Positions 18,521 to 26,678 of a stretch of DNA of 64,000 nt are shown one piece after another. The first letter of the stretch is position 1. Every line of letters starts with the position of its first letter. The position numbers were made by a program, and so were the translations under genes. The notes below the pieces were generated by a model. The model worked only from the letters and a program-made list of their open reading frames with translations, made no database searches and was not told where the DNA came from. The stretch comes from Chryseobacterium sp. 7 (GTDB lineage Bacteria > Bacteroidota > Bacteroidia > Flavobacteriales > Weeksellaceae), in assembly GCF_003663845.1 (NCBI RefSeq), contig NZ_RCCA01000001.1, forward strand, positions 2,480,001-2,544,000, read 5' to 3'.

Positions 18521-19708
18521 CTAATTTCCAGTCAAATAATTTTCTCCTTTCCTGATGGTTATTCTGAAGGTACTTCCCTTTCCTACTTCAGTCTGGGAAA
18601 TTTTAATATCTCCGTTGTGATATTCGTGAATTACTCTTCTTGCCAATGACAACCCCAGTCCCCAGCCTCTTTTTTTGGTAGAATATCCAGGATTAAAAGC
18701 ATTTCTCGCCTGCTGCTTGGTCATTCCGCTTCCGTTGTCTTTTACTTCGATGAGGATATTTTTGTTTCTTTCAAAAACAGACATGGTAATAGCGCCTTCA
18801 CCTTTCATAGCATCTACCGCATTTTTCACCAGGTTTTCAATTACCCAGCTCATCAGAATTTTATTATGCGGCACCAAAACAGTATAATTGGGAAGATTCA
18901 AAGTAAAATTGACTTTTCTCGAAATTCTGGTCTTTAAATAATCATAGTTTTCCTGAATAGTTTCATTGAAATTTCTGTCGTTCAACTCCGGAACAGAGCC
19001 TATTTTAGAAAATCTTTCAGAGATGGTTCTCAGTCTTTCGATATCTCTTTCAATCTCATGTACACCATCAGAATCCGGATTATCCAGCTTCATGATTTCT
19101 ATCCAGCCAATCATAGAAGATAATGGAGTTCCGATCTGGTGAGCCGTTTCTTTAGCCAAACCTGCCCAAAGATAGCCTTCATCCGTCTTTTTGATGGTTC
19201 TGAAAAACCAGAAAGAGAAACCGAAGTATAGTAAAATAAATAATCCTAAAATATAAGGCGAATACCGAAGATTATTCAGCATACGAGAGTTGTCGTAGTA
19301 CACAAACTGGTTATTTCCGTCCGGCACTTTAATCTCGATGGGATCATAATTTTTCTCCATATTCCGGATCAGATCCTGAAGTTTCTCGGGATCTTTAATG
19401 GTACTTTCAGGGATATTTCTGTAATATCCCAGATCGAGAATCGGGTTTTTAAATTTATCCGTTACAATAAACGGAATCGTATTGTTGATATTGAGGATAT
19501 CCGGCAAAAGGTCCAGAACATCCGTATCAGGAGTTTTCACTTCCTGCTGTATTCTTATCGCTTTGGAAAGAAGACTGATCCTTTTGATCTCCTCTTTTCT
19601 GAGAAAATTAATAAGGGATGTGGAGGACACTACAATGGCAATCACCAAAGTAGTCATGACCACAAAAATGATCCAGTTATTCAGCCTTGTAAGTATGGAT
19701 TTTCTCAA
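18521..19708 (-). CDS. Orphan sensor histidine kinase
   Basis: The 395-residue membrane kinase has a first transmembrane helix (about 12-35), a periplasmic sensor (about 36-148), a second helix (about 150-169), then the H-box LAKETAHQIGTPLSSMIGW with His190. The ATPase domain shows WVIENLVKNAVDAM (N box), VKDNGSGM (G1) and GWGLGLSLARRV (G2). The frame starts with TTG at 19708; the next methionine lies inside the first helix, so the TTG looks real. It begins 7 bp behind the stop of the PBP4 gene, so the two are one transcript. No response regulator gene is adjacent. Confidence 0.9.
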   Translation of the reverse strand: MRKSILTRLNNWIIFVVMTTLVIAIVVSSTSLINFLRKEEIKRISLLSKAIRIQQEVKTPDTDVLDLLPDILNINNTIPFIVTDKFKNPILDLGYYRNIPESTIKDPEKLQDLIRNMEKNYDPIEIKVPDGNNQFVYYDNSRMLNNLRYSPYILGLFILLYFGFSFWFFRTIKKTDEGYLWAGLAKETAHQIGTPLSSMIGWIEIMKLDNPDSDGVHEIERDIERLRTISERFSKIGSVPELNDRNFNETIQENYDYLKTRISRKVNFTLNLPNYTVLVPHNKILMSWVIENLVKNAVDAMKGEGAITMSVFERNKNILIEVKDNGSGMTKQQARNAFNPGYSTKKRGWGLGLSLARRVIHEYHNGDIKISQTEVGKGSTFRITIRKGENYLTGN

Positions 19709-19715
19709 AGGTATT

Positions 19716-21089
19716 TTATTTTAAAACATTCAGAATTTTCTGCAGCTCTGCATTCCCACTTCCCTGATAGTTGTTGATAATAATCGAAAATACATATTTT
19801 TTTCCATCTTTTGCAGTGTGATATCCGGCAAAAGATTTGGTATCTCTCATCGTTCCGCTTTTCATCTTCATCCCGTTATCCTGAACCGGGAAACCGTCAT
19901 AATAGACATCAAACCAGGATTGTTTTTTAGCATATAACAGCGCCTGTACTTCAGCTTTTGCCGCCACATAATTTTGTGGTGAAAGCCCGCTTCCGTCAGC
20001 AAAATTGATCATATTAGGGTTAATTCCTTTTGATTTCCAGAATTCTTTCAGGTAAGCGACTCCACTTTTGAAACTTGGATTTCCTTTTTTCTCTTTCCCC
20101 AAGGTTTTAATTAAGGTCTCCCCATACAGATTGACACTTTTTCTCAGAAACCAATAGATAATTTTATCCAGAGTTGGCGACTGATAAGTGAGAATAATAT
20201 TATTTTTAGGAGCCTCCAACGCTTGTTTTCCTTCTATTTCAAGCTGTGAATTTGTTACTGCTTTTCCTGAAAGTTCAATTCCAGATTCTTTCAGCCATTG
20301 TTTTACTTCTGCTGCCAGCTGTAGTGGTGGATTAGGAGTAGATCCTGAAACAGTTACCGTTTTTCCTGCCGGAAGCATTCCGTTAATTAATGCTACATCA
20401 GAATGAGGTGCTGTGAAAATAAGACTTTGGTCAGAACTGCCACCGGTTTTCAGATCATTCAGCCATTTTACTCCTTCCAAGGGATAAGAAAAACTCTTAA
20501 AATCTGTTCCGTTGATATTGATGTCAAATTGATTTTCTTTCCAGTTGATTCCCCAAACTCCGGCTCCGTAATAATTTCCAAGATCATCCCACGGCCATCC
20601 TCCAGGAATCGTTTGATGATCAAAATAAGAATCATCAATCACCAGATCACCGGATATTTTAGTTATTCCTGAACTTTTAATCGCATCAATCAGCTTCTTT
20701 TTAAAATTTTCAGGTTTATAAGCATCATATCTCCAGCTTCCCAAAGTAGGATCTCCGTTAGAACTTATAAAAAGATTTCCGTTCAGCGTTCCTCCGGATA
20801 TATTCCCGGAATAACTTGAAGTGGTTGTAAAAGTGTAATTTTTCCCTAAGGTTTCCAATGCGGCACCAGCAGTAAAAATTTTCTGTGTAGAAGCAGTGGA
20901 AAGCCCCTTGTTCCCCTGATATTCATAGATAAAGTTGCCGTTTTCATCCGAAACATAAAAAGATAATCCGGAAGAAATGGCTCCCGAAGAATCCATAAGA
21001 TCTTTTGTAGCTTTATCCAGTTTTTGGGCCATATTCTGCGCTGTTACCATTTGTACAGAAAACGCAAGAACAGCAAGTGTTTTTTTCAT
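19716..21089 (-). CDS. dacB: D-alanyl-D-alanine carboxypeptidase/endopeptidase, PBP4 (DacB) type
   Basis: This is a periplasmic class C penicillin-binding protein that trims or cleaves peptidoglycan peptides. I chose the ATG at 21089 because it starts the signal peptide MKKTLAVLAFSVQMVTAQ; the longer frame opens with TTG. STQK with catalytic Ser67 and Lys70 (from this start) is the SxxK motif; FADGSGLSPQN is the second motif; MKSGTMRD carries the KSG triad. A long insertion domain follows the SxxK motif, as in PBP4. It is co-transcribed with a downstream histidine kinase, which suggests a link between wall state and signalling. Confidence 0.92.
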   Translation of the reverse strand: MKKTLAVLAFSVQMVTAQNMAQKLDKATKDLMDSSGAISSGLSFYVSDENGNFIYEYQGNKGLSTASTQKIFTAGAALETLGKNYTFTTTSSYSGNISGGTLNGNLFISSNGDPTLGSWRYDAYKPENFKKKLIDAIKSSGITKISGDLVIDDSYFDHQTIPGGWPWDDLGNYYGAGVWGINWKENQFDININGTDFKSFSYPLEGVKWLNDLKTGGSSDQSLIFTAPHSDVALINGMLPAGKTVTVSGSTPNPPLQLAAEVKQWLKESGIELSGKAVTNSQLEIEGKQALEAPKNNIILTYQSPTLDKIIYWFLRKSVNLYGETLIKTLGKEKKGNPSFKSGVAYLKEFWKSKGINPNMINFADGSGLSPQNYVAAKAEVQALLYAKKQSWFDVYYDGFPVQDNGMKMKSGTMRDTKSFAGYHTAKDGKKYVFSIIINNYQGSGNAELQKILNVLK

Positions 21090-21184
21090 TGCATTGTTGT
21101 TTGAGGCTAAATGCACAAGTTTCAAATACAGGTTTGGCTGGTATCTGAATCTATTTCATTTATTTAAATTCTAATCAAATATAG

Positions 21185-22045
21185 TTAAAATAAAAGCTTT
21201 TCATACTCTCTGAGATCATCGGGACTGAAAAGAATCTTATGATCAGGGATCTTTTCAAAAGAGCGGTCTGCTATAAAATATTTCTCATAATCATCTTCAT
21301 CTAAAAAAATATCCATCTGGCATTCTTTGATGTAATTTGATTTTTCTCCGTAATCTTCAATAAGATAGGCTGAATTATTCCAGGGTTCCTGATGACAGCG
21401 CAGACAGCTTCTTTGGTATACCGCTTTATGACCACAGATTTCACAGTCATTCAAGCTTTGAAACAACATATAAATTTCCAGCTGTGTGTCTTTCGGAAAC
21501 AGTGATAATGGAATTGTTTTTAAAAGCAGATAGTAATTGGGCTCCTGCCACGAAAAATATTTCTTTCCTTCCCAATCATTCTTTCCTGTGTAAAGACACA
21601 ACTTCTGAAGATCATATTCCACCTCAGCTTTCACCACATTTTTAATATTCAGGACGGTCTTATTATTGAGCTTAACATTCTGTTGATCATCAATTTCAAT
21701 AACAGGCTGCTGTTCCAGAAAATGGTTCAGGCATAATGTGGTCTGCCATGAGCCTATAGTTCTCATTTTTCCTTCACTGCCACAGATTTCACATGTTTTT
21801 ACAGATAACTGTGAATATTTGTCTTTGATATTTTTAAGCCTGATATTGAGTGCTTCATCCTCCGAATAGGTGTAGCATCTCAATTCACCAAACTTTTCTT
21901 TTCCAAAAACGGGATGTTCCAAATTCCAGCCTGCAATGGCAAATTCAAACAGTAATTTCCGAATCAGATCATTCCATCCGGTACTGTTCACTGAAAAATT
22001 GGTCAGATTACGTTCTACAAAAAGGTTAATTTCTTCTGTATTCAT
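21185..22045 (-). CDS. Hypothetical cytoplasmic protein with two zinc-ribbon-like CxxC clusters
   Basis: I do not recognise a named family for this 286-residue protein. It has no signal peptide or transmembrane segment. The first cluster TCEICGSEGKMR stands near residue 95; the second is CEICGHKAVYQRSCLRCHQE near residue 200, giving a CxxC-x10-CxxC zinc ribbon. The N-terminal part is helical and opens with EEINLFVERNLTNF; the C-terminal part is acidic. Its ATG overlaps the pepE stop in TAATG, so translation is coupled to peptidase E. Confidence 0.6.
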   Translation of the reverse strand: MNTEEINLFVERNLTNFSVNSTGWNDLIRKLLFEFAIAGWNLEHPVFGKEKFGELRCYTYSEDEALNIRLKNIKDKYSQLSVKTCEICGSEGKMRTIGSWQTTLCLNHFLEQQPVIEIDDQQNVKLNNKTVLNIKNVVKAEVEYDLQKLCLYTGKNDWEGKKYFSWQEPNYYLLLKTIPLSLFPKDTQLEIYMLFQSLNDCEICGHKAVYQRSCLRCHQEPWNNSAYLIEDYGEKSNYIKECQMDIFLDEDDYEKYFIADRSFEKIPDHKILFSPDDLREYEKLLF

Positions 22046-22737
22046 TAAAGCGTGCTTCCTGCTTCTATTTCATAAGGCTCTTTCCCTTTTTCAAAAATCC
22101 TGGTCAGTTCACTTCCTTCAACTGTTATTGAATCTCCGGTTCTTCTGATCCAGTTTCCTTCTCTAAGGCCAACTACTTTAATATCATTTTGGGTAAGGAA
22201 TTCTTTGATACGGGTTTCTCTGGTTTCCCCGTTATGCTTCAAATCCGGATTCGGATCCAGGTAATGTGGGTTGATATTAAAAGGAACCAATCCCATACAG
22301 TCGAAACTTGGCGGATATACAATCGGCATATCATTGGTGGTTTTCATATTCTGACCTCCGATATTGCTTCCGGCACTGCATCCAAGATAGGCTTTCCCTC
22401 CAGATACATTTTCTTTTAAGACAGACATCAAACCTTCTTCGTGTAATGTTTTAACCAATAAAAAAGTGTTTCCGCCTCCGGTAAAGAAACCTTTTGCCTG
22501 ATGAATGGCTTCTTTTTTATCTTCAAATTCATGAAGTCCTTTTACTTTAATATTAATGGCTTCAAAGAAAGAACGCGCTTTTGCGGTATAGTCATCATGA
22601 GAAATTCCGCCCGGTCTTGCGAAAGGGATAAACACAATTTCGTCAATTCCTTTATATAATTGAATTAATTCTTCTCTTAAGTATTCCAGATATTCTCCAC
22701 CAAAAAGCGTGGATGTTGAAGCTAATATGATATTCAT
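22045..22737 (-). CDS. pepE: Peptidase E (alpha-aspartyl dipeptidase), family S51
   Basis: The enzyme hydrolyses dipeptides with N-terminal aspartate in the cytoplasm. The 230 residues match family length. YLGCSAGSN holds the nucleophile Ser121 in the usual G-x-S-A-G elbow; FFTGGGNTFLLV precedes it; INPHYLDP supplies His158. It has a canonical promoter upstream and is the first gene of a two-gene operon, its stop sharing a base with the ATG of the zinc-ribbon gene. Confidence 0.93.
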   Translation of the reverse strand: MNIILASTSTLFGGEYLEYLREELIQLYKGIDEIVFIPFARPGGISHDDYTAKARSFFEAINIKVKGLHEFEDKKEAIHQAKGFFTGGGNTFLLVKTLHEEGLMSVLKENVSGGKAYLGCSAGSNIGGQNMKTTNDMPIVYPPSFDCMGLVPFNINPHYLDPNPDLKHNGETRETRIKEFLTQNDIKVVGLREGNWIRRTGDSITVEGSELTRIFEKGKEPYEIEAGSTL

Positions 22738-22772
22738 ACCACTAAATTATGTGTATTATTAAAAATGAATCA

Positions 22773-22803
22773 CAAAGATAACCTCAAAGATCAACGAATC
22801 AAA
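22773..22803 (-). promoter_or_regulatory. Predicted pepE promoter
   Basis: On the minus strand, TTTG at 22803-22800 is followed after 19 bp by TATCTTTG at 22780-22773. This is one of the best matches in the window to the Bacteroidota consensus. Confidence 0.6.
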
Positions 22804-22870
22804 AATTAATCTAAAAAAATACTGTTTCCCGTTAATATTTTCTAAAAAACCTTAAAGCCTCTAAAATTTA

Positions 22871-22878
22871 TAGTTTTG
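22871..22878 (+). promoter_or_regulatory. Predicted -7 box of the TPR protein gene
   Basis: TAGTTTTG fits TAnnTTTG and lies 25 bp before the first ATG. No clear -33 element is seen. Confidence 0.4.
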
Positions 22879-22903
22879 TGGAATTATTCTTGAATTTTAG
22901 ATA

Positions 22904-23467
22904 ATGAATTTAAAATATAAGATTATGAAAATGAGTAAAATTAATAGTAGAAGTCTATTTTTAGGTTTAATACTAGCGGGAAGTATGAGTTTTGTAAACG
23001 CGCAAAGCACTCAGCCGGAAACAGCAGCAGCAACGAGTCAAACAACTAATCCAACCATTGAGGCTCTTAAGAAACAGATTGAAGCCAATCCTAAGGATGC
23101 AGAATCATTAGCAAAATTGGCTAATGCTTATCAGGAAGCCTCAGACTGGCCTAATGCCATTGATACCTGGAAGAAAATATCTGTTTTATTACCAGACTGG
23201 GCACCGTCTTATTACAGCCAGGCTTATGCCTACCAGTCTGCAAAAGATGATGCCAACGCAAAAATTGCTTACGAAAAGTATATTGCAACAGTAAAACCTG
23301 AAGAAGTAGAGCAAAACAAGAAGAATCTGGCATATGCTTATTTCTACCTTGCCTTTACAGAACAGCAAACTGATCCTAATAAAGCAAAAGAGCACATTGC
23401 CAAGTCTATACAGTATGATCCTTCCAACCAGGATGCTGTAAAGCTTAGTAAAGCATTAAATTCTTAG
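22904..23467 (+). CDS. Secreted tetratricopeptide-repeat protein
   Basis: The 187 residues begin with a signal peptide (MKMSKINSRSLFLGLILAG, ending near FVNAQ). The first ATG at 22904 adds seven residues; the in-frame ATG at 22925 is equally possible. After a Thr/Gln-rich linker come about three TPR helix pairs (ESLAKLANAYQEASDWPNAID, PSYYSQAYAYQSAKDDANAK, LAYAYFYLAFTEQQTDPNKA). It is probably a periplasmic or outer-membrane scaffold with no enzymatic role visible. It is monocistronic, with a terminator right behind it. Confidence 0.8.
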   Translation: MNLKYKIMKMSKINSRSLFLGLILAGSMSFVNAQSTQPETAAATSQTTNPTIEALKKQIEANPKDAESLAKLANAYQEASDWPNAIDTWKKISVLLPDWAPSYYSQAYAYQSAKDDANAKIAYEKYIATVKPEEVEQNKKNLAYAYFYLAFTEQQTDPNKAKEHIAKSIQYDPSNQDAVKLSKALNS

Positions 23468-23473
23468 TAAATA

Positions 23474-23503
23474 AAAAAGACCGGAAAAATTTTCGGTCTT
23501 TTT
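23474..23503. terminator. Terminator after the TPR gene
   Basis: AAAAAGACCG and CGGTCTTTTT pair over 10 bp around a short A/T loop; it is bidirectional and lies 6 bp past the stop. Confidence 0.8.
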
Positions 23504-23535
23504 ATGTAATTATAAATGATGAATAATGAGTTTCA

Positions 23536-24024
23536 CTACTCAATCTTTTTCCCATAAAAATCTGTTTCTCCATGTAAGTGGCGGATGATTTTCTCAATAT
23601 TCCGCTCAATACCGGATTCTGTTTTCAGGTTATTAATATACCGGATCAGCTCATTTCTTCTTGAGGGAATCAGGTTTTCGAAATTCTCTGTAGCCAAAGC
23701 ACTTTCTTTGATGGCTTTTTCTAATTGGGGATGAATGGAAAGACTTCTGTCCGAACCATCATATTCCAGCATCACTTCAATCGTTTCTCCGATTCTCTTT
23801 GGTGAATTTTTCAACATTGTCAGATTGATATACAGCCTCCATTCGCCGAGATATTTCATCAGGTTCTGTTTAAATTCTTTTCCGTTCACCGTTCCTTTTA
23901 CAGCAATCGGGCTTTTATTTCTCCCTGATTCATTAAAAATCTCTTCCAGAATCTCTTCCGGAATAAAAACAAAAGGATTGATTCCTATGATTTCCAACGT
24001 GGCTGTGAAACTATTGTCTTTCAT
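23536..24024 (-). CDS. YdeI/OmdA and DUF1905 family protein
   Basis: The 162-residue cytoplasmic protein has an N-terminal DUF1905 beta barrel (about 5-90: FTATLEIIGINPFVFIPEEI, VKGTVNGKEFKQNLMKYLG) and a C-terminal helical OmdA/YdeI segment (IPSRRNELIRYINNLKTESG). YdeI-type proteins have been linked to bacteriocin or peptide resistance in other bacteria; here that is only family annotation. The C-terminus is convergent with the TPR gene. A perfect heptanucleotide repeat lies about 20 bp upstream of the ATG, in its promoter region. Confidence 0.82.
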   Translation of the reverse strand: MKDNSFTATLEIIGINPFVFIPEEILEEIFNESGRNKSPIAVKGTVNGKEFKQNLMKYLGEWRLYINLTMLKNSPKRIGETIEVMLEYDGSDRSLSIHPQLEKAIKESALATENFENLIPSRRNELIRYINNLKTESGIERNIEKIIRHLHGETDFYGKKIE

Positions 24025-24043
24025 GGATATAAATTTAAAGGCT

Positions 24044-24112
24044 GGAAGCTAGAAGCTAGAAGCTAGAAGCTAGAAGCTAGAAGCTAGAAGCTAGAAGCTA
24101 GAAGCTAGAAGC
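24044..24112. repeat. Heptanucleotide tandem repeat (AGAAGCT)n
   Basis: One degenerate unit (GGAAGCT) is followed by eight exact copies of AGAAGCT and a final partial unit. The tract lies between the divergent DUF1905 gene (ATG at 24024) and transaldolase gene. Its length can change by replication slippage. Confidence 0.95.
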
Positions 24113-24272
24113 AAAAATAACTATTTGATTTAAGATGAATACAAAATTATTTTTTTCCTCACTATCATCCTCCCACTCTCAAACTCTCTCACCTGCAAAC
24201 TCTATAACACATATACCCAAAAAACCGAACTCCGTAACTCAAAATTCATATCTCAGAACCCAATTAATTCCC

Positions 24273-24280
24273 TATCTTTG
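24273..24280 (+). promoter_or_regulatory. Predicted -7 box of the transaldolase gene
   Basis: TATCTTTG matches the consensus and stands 23 bp before the ATG. The C-rich, A-rich stretch upstream (24121-24270) contains no gene I can support. Confidence 0.45.
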
Positions 24281-24303
24281 TAACAATAAATCTATTTATC
24301 AAA

Positions 24304-24957
24304 ATGAAATTTTTTATTGACACAGCTAATTTAGAGCAAATCAAGGAAGCCAGAGATCTTGGAATTTTGGATGGTGTAACTACCAATCCTTCATTAATGG
24401 CTAAGGAAGGTATTCAGGGAGCTGAAGCCATCAGAAACCACTACAAAACGATCTGCGAACTTGTAGACGGAGATATTTCTGCGGAAGTTCTTTCTACTAC
24501 GTATGAAGAAATGATTAAGGAAGGAGACGAATTGGCTGCTATTCACCCAAATATCGTTGTAAAGATCCCAATGATCAAAGACGGTATCAAAGCTTTAAAA
24601 TATTTTTCTGATAAAGGAATCAAAACGAACTGTACATTGATTTTCTCTCCGGGACAGGCTCTTTTAGCAGCTAAAGCAGGAGCCAACTACGTTTCTCCAT
24701 TCTTAGGAAGATTAGATGATATTTCTACAGACGGTCTGAACCTTATTCAGGAAATCAGATTGATTTTCGATAACTATATGTACGAAACTGAAATCTTAGC
24801 GGCTTCTATCCGTCACTCAATGCACATTATCGACTGTGCTAAAATTGGAGCAGATGTGATTACCTCTCCACTTCCTCCGATCTTGAGCTTATTGAAGCAC
24901 CCATTAACAGACAGCGGACTGGCTCAGTTTATTGCAGATTCTCAGAAATTAGCATAA
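24304..24957 (+). CDS. tal: Small transaldolase / fructose-6-phosphate aldolase type (TalC/FSA)
   Basis: This class I aldolase of 217 residues belongs to the short transaldolase subfamily and moves dihydroxyacetone units in the non-oxidative pentose phosphate pathway. [24 protein letters not shown] and NIVVKIPM with Schiff-base Lys87 are the core motifs; [17 protein letters not shown] and [10 protein letters not shown] follow. Whether it acts as transaldolase or as fructose-6-phosphate aldolase needs assay; the SPGQ motif is usual for transaldolase. It is monocistronic and followed by a terminator. Confidence 0.95.
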   Translation: MKFFIDTANLEQIKEARDLGILDGVTTNPSLMAKEGIQGAEAIRNHYKTICELVDGDISAEVLSTTYEEMIKEGDELAAIHPNIVVKIPMIKDGIKALKYFSDKGIKTNCTLIFSPGQALLAAKAGANYVSPFLGRLDDISTDGLNLIQEIRLIFDNYMYETEILAASIRHSMHIIDCAKIGADVITSPLPPILSLLKHPLTDSGLAQFIADSQKLA

Positions 24958-24981
24958 TCACTGATTTTTATTCAGATATAA

Positions 24982-25013
24982 AAATCCCGGAACAATGTTT
25001 CGGGATTCTTTTT
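24982..25013 (+). terminator. tal terminator
   Basis: AATCCCG/CGGGATT forms the stem, followed by C and T6. Confidence 0.8.
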
Positions 25014-25082
25014 TGGTATCAATATGGAATTGTTTTCAGATTTAACTAATCCCCAGGATCCGAATCAAAACAAAAAAGAGCC

Positions 25083-26075
25083 ATGAAAAAAATTATTCTT
25101 CTATTGGCATTATTTTCTTTTGTTTTCGGGTTATCTCAAAACATTACTTTTTTAAAAGAAAAACTGGAGCAGCTTAATCAATTTAATCTTGAAAACAAGA
25201 GCCGGGCTTTTATCATTTTTCAGAATGGAAGAATAATTAATGAAAAATATTTTGGAACTAAGATTATAGACAAAGAGCCTTTTGATGAAAACTCCAATTG
25301 GTATTGGGCTTCTGCAGGGAAATCACTGACAGCTGTTCTTATCGGAATTGCCCAACAGGAGAATTTATTAAACATCAATGATTCTGTCTCAAAGTATCTG
25401 GGAAAATGGACTGGAATGGATAAAAATTCTGAAGATAAAATTACTATCAAAAATCTTCTGACCATGACTTCCGGACTTGATTATTCTCAAGATCAAACCT
25501 GCAATTACGGAAACTGTTTTGCTATGAAAAATCCGGCAGGGAGCTTCTGGTATTATGATACCTCAGCCTATTCTCAGCTGGCCAAAGTCATTGAAAAAGC
25601 AAGCCATAAAAGCATTGACCAGTATACTTCTGAAAAGCTTTCAGGTTCCGGTATTTCCGGAAAATGGATTCCTTATGAAAACGGTCTTGTATTTTCCAGC
25701 AGCGCAAAGAGTTTTCTGCAATTCGGAAAGCTGGTTTTGAATAAAGGAAAACTGAATGATAAAGCATATTATCTATATGATAGTTATTTTCAGCAGATGA
25801 CAGACACTTCTCAGGAAGTCAATCCTTCTTACGGTTATTTATGGTGGCTTAATGGGAAAGGCAGTATAAGAGTTCCCGGATTTGAACAGTCTTTCCGCCA
25901 ATCGCTGGTTCCTGATGCTCCTAAGGATATGTTTTGTGCACTGGGAAAAAACGGACAAATTCTGGATATAATTCCCAGCAAGAATCTTATCATTATCAGG
26001 ATGGGAGAAAATCCGAGTGTCTACAGCAATATGATAAAGTTCCACAGGGACCTTTGGGATAAGATTTTGAAATAG
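25083..26075 (+). CDS. Secreted serine hydrolase of the beta-lactamase (class C-like) family
   Basis: The 330 residues begin with a signal peptide (MKKIILLLALFSFVFGLSQ). ASAGKSLTAV holds the SxxK nucleophile motif, YDTSAYSQL occupies the position of the YxN motif, and the C-terminal ALGKNGQILDIIPSKNLIII is the usual closing strand of this esterase/D-peptidase branch. True AmpC enzymes have KTG and YAN motifs that are not seen here, so I would not call it a resistance enzyme. No neighbouring gene hints at the substrate. Confidence 0.85.
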   Translation: MKKIILLLALFSFVFGLSQNITFLKEKLEQLNQFNLENKSRAFIIFQNGRIINEKYFGTKIIDKEPFDENSNWYWASAGKSLTAVLIGIAQQENLLNINDSVSKYLGKWTGMDKNSEDKITIKNLLTMTSGLDYSQDQTCNYGNCFAMKNPAGSFWYYDTSAYSQLAKVIEKASHKSIDQYTSEKLSGSGISGKWIPYENGLVFSSSAKSFLQFGKLVLNKGKLNDKAYYLYDSYFQQMTDTSQEVNPSYGYLWWLNGKGSIRVPGFEQSFRQSLVPDAPKDMFCALGKNGQILDIIPSKNLIIIRMGENPSVYSNMIKFHRDLWDKILK

Positions 26076-26678
26076 GACATTTCAGTATCCTATTATTTAT
26101 AGGAGATGGCTCTACTATCCTCTGGATAATATTCATCTCGCAGATCTATTTTCATGGTAATCCTGTAAAGTCTGTGAAAGTAAAAAATTGAATATCCACT
26201 TCAAATTATTCAAAATTTGCGTTTTCACAAAAATTTTGCAAATTTTATATCATATAGCATAAAATTAATGAGGCATCCCTCATTTACATTCAATCAGAAT
26301 TAAGGGGCTTTTTTTTCATTTATTTTTTAAATCACACCCATGATCTCCGGATCGTCCTATCGAAAAATATCGACATGCATTATATTCGTTTTTGCACAAA
26401 AAAGACATTTCTTTGCTTAAGCATTTTACAAATTGAAAAACACAAATTTTAATATAAATATTTCAAACAGGCTAGTTTTAGGCTATTTGATTTAAAAATA
26501 CGTTCCCTAAAAAACACCAAATATGAAATTCACTAACATCAACAAATTATCATATAGAGTATAAAGAGCAGGCAAACAGTAACTTACCGTATGCCATTTT
26601 TCACTAATCCTGAGGTCTATCTCTGGAACAATGCCATTTATACCATATTCTAATTATAAAATTACAAATAACTTTAAG
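26076..26678. other. 603-bp non-coding region with leader-like inverted repeats
   Basis: No gene is supported here. Three inverted repeats stand out. TCCTAT/ATAGGA is near the left end. AAAATTTGC at 26212-26220 pairs with GCAAATTTT at 26238-26246. AATGAGG/CCTCATT at about 26268-26285 is a tight hairpin that is followed by AAGGGGC and T8, which could pair with the CCCT of the hairpin as an alternative fold. The right half probably is the 5' leader of the surface protein gene. No TAnnTTTG box was found. Confidence 0.5.

Noticed and set aside
24135..24320. A 61-codon frame upstream of the transaldolase gene
   Set aside because: It overlaps the tal start and promoter box in another frame and reads as random Ser/Asn-rich sequence.
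25083..26075. A beta-lactamase resistance gene
   Set aside because: The SxxK motif is there but the YxN and KTG motifs of true class C enzymes are not convincing.
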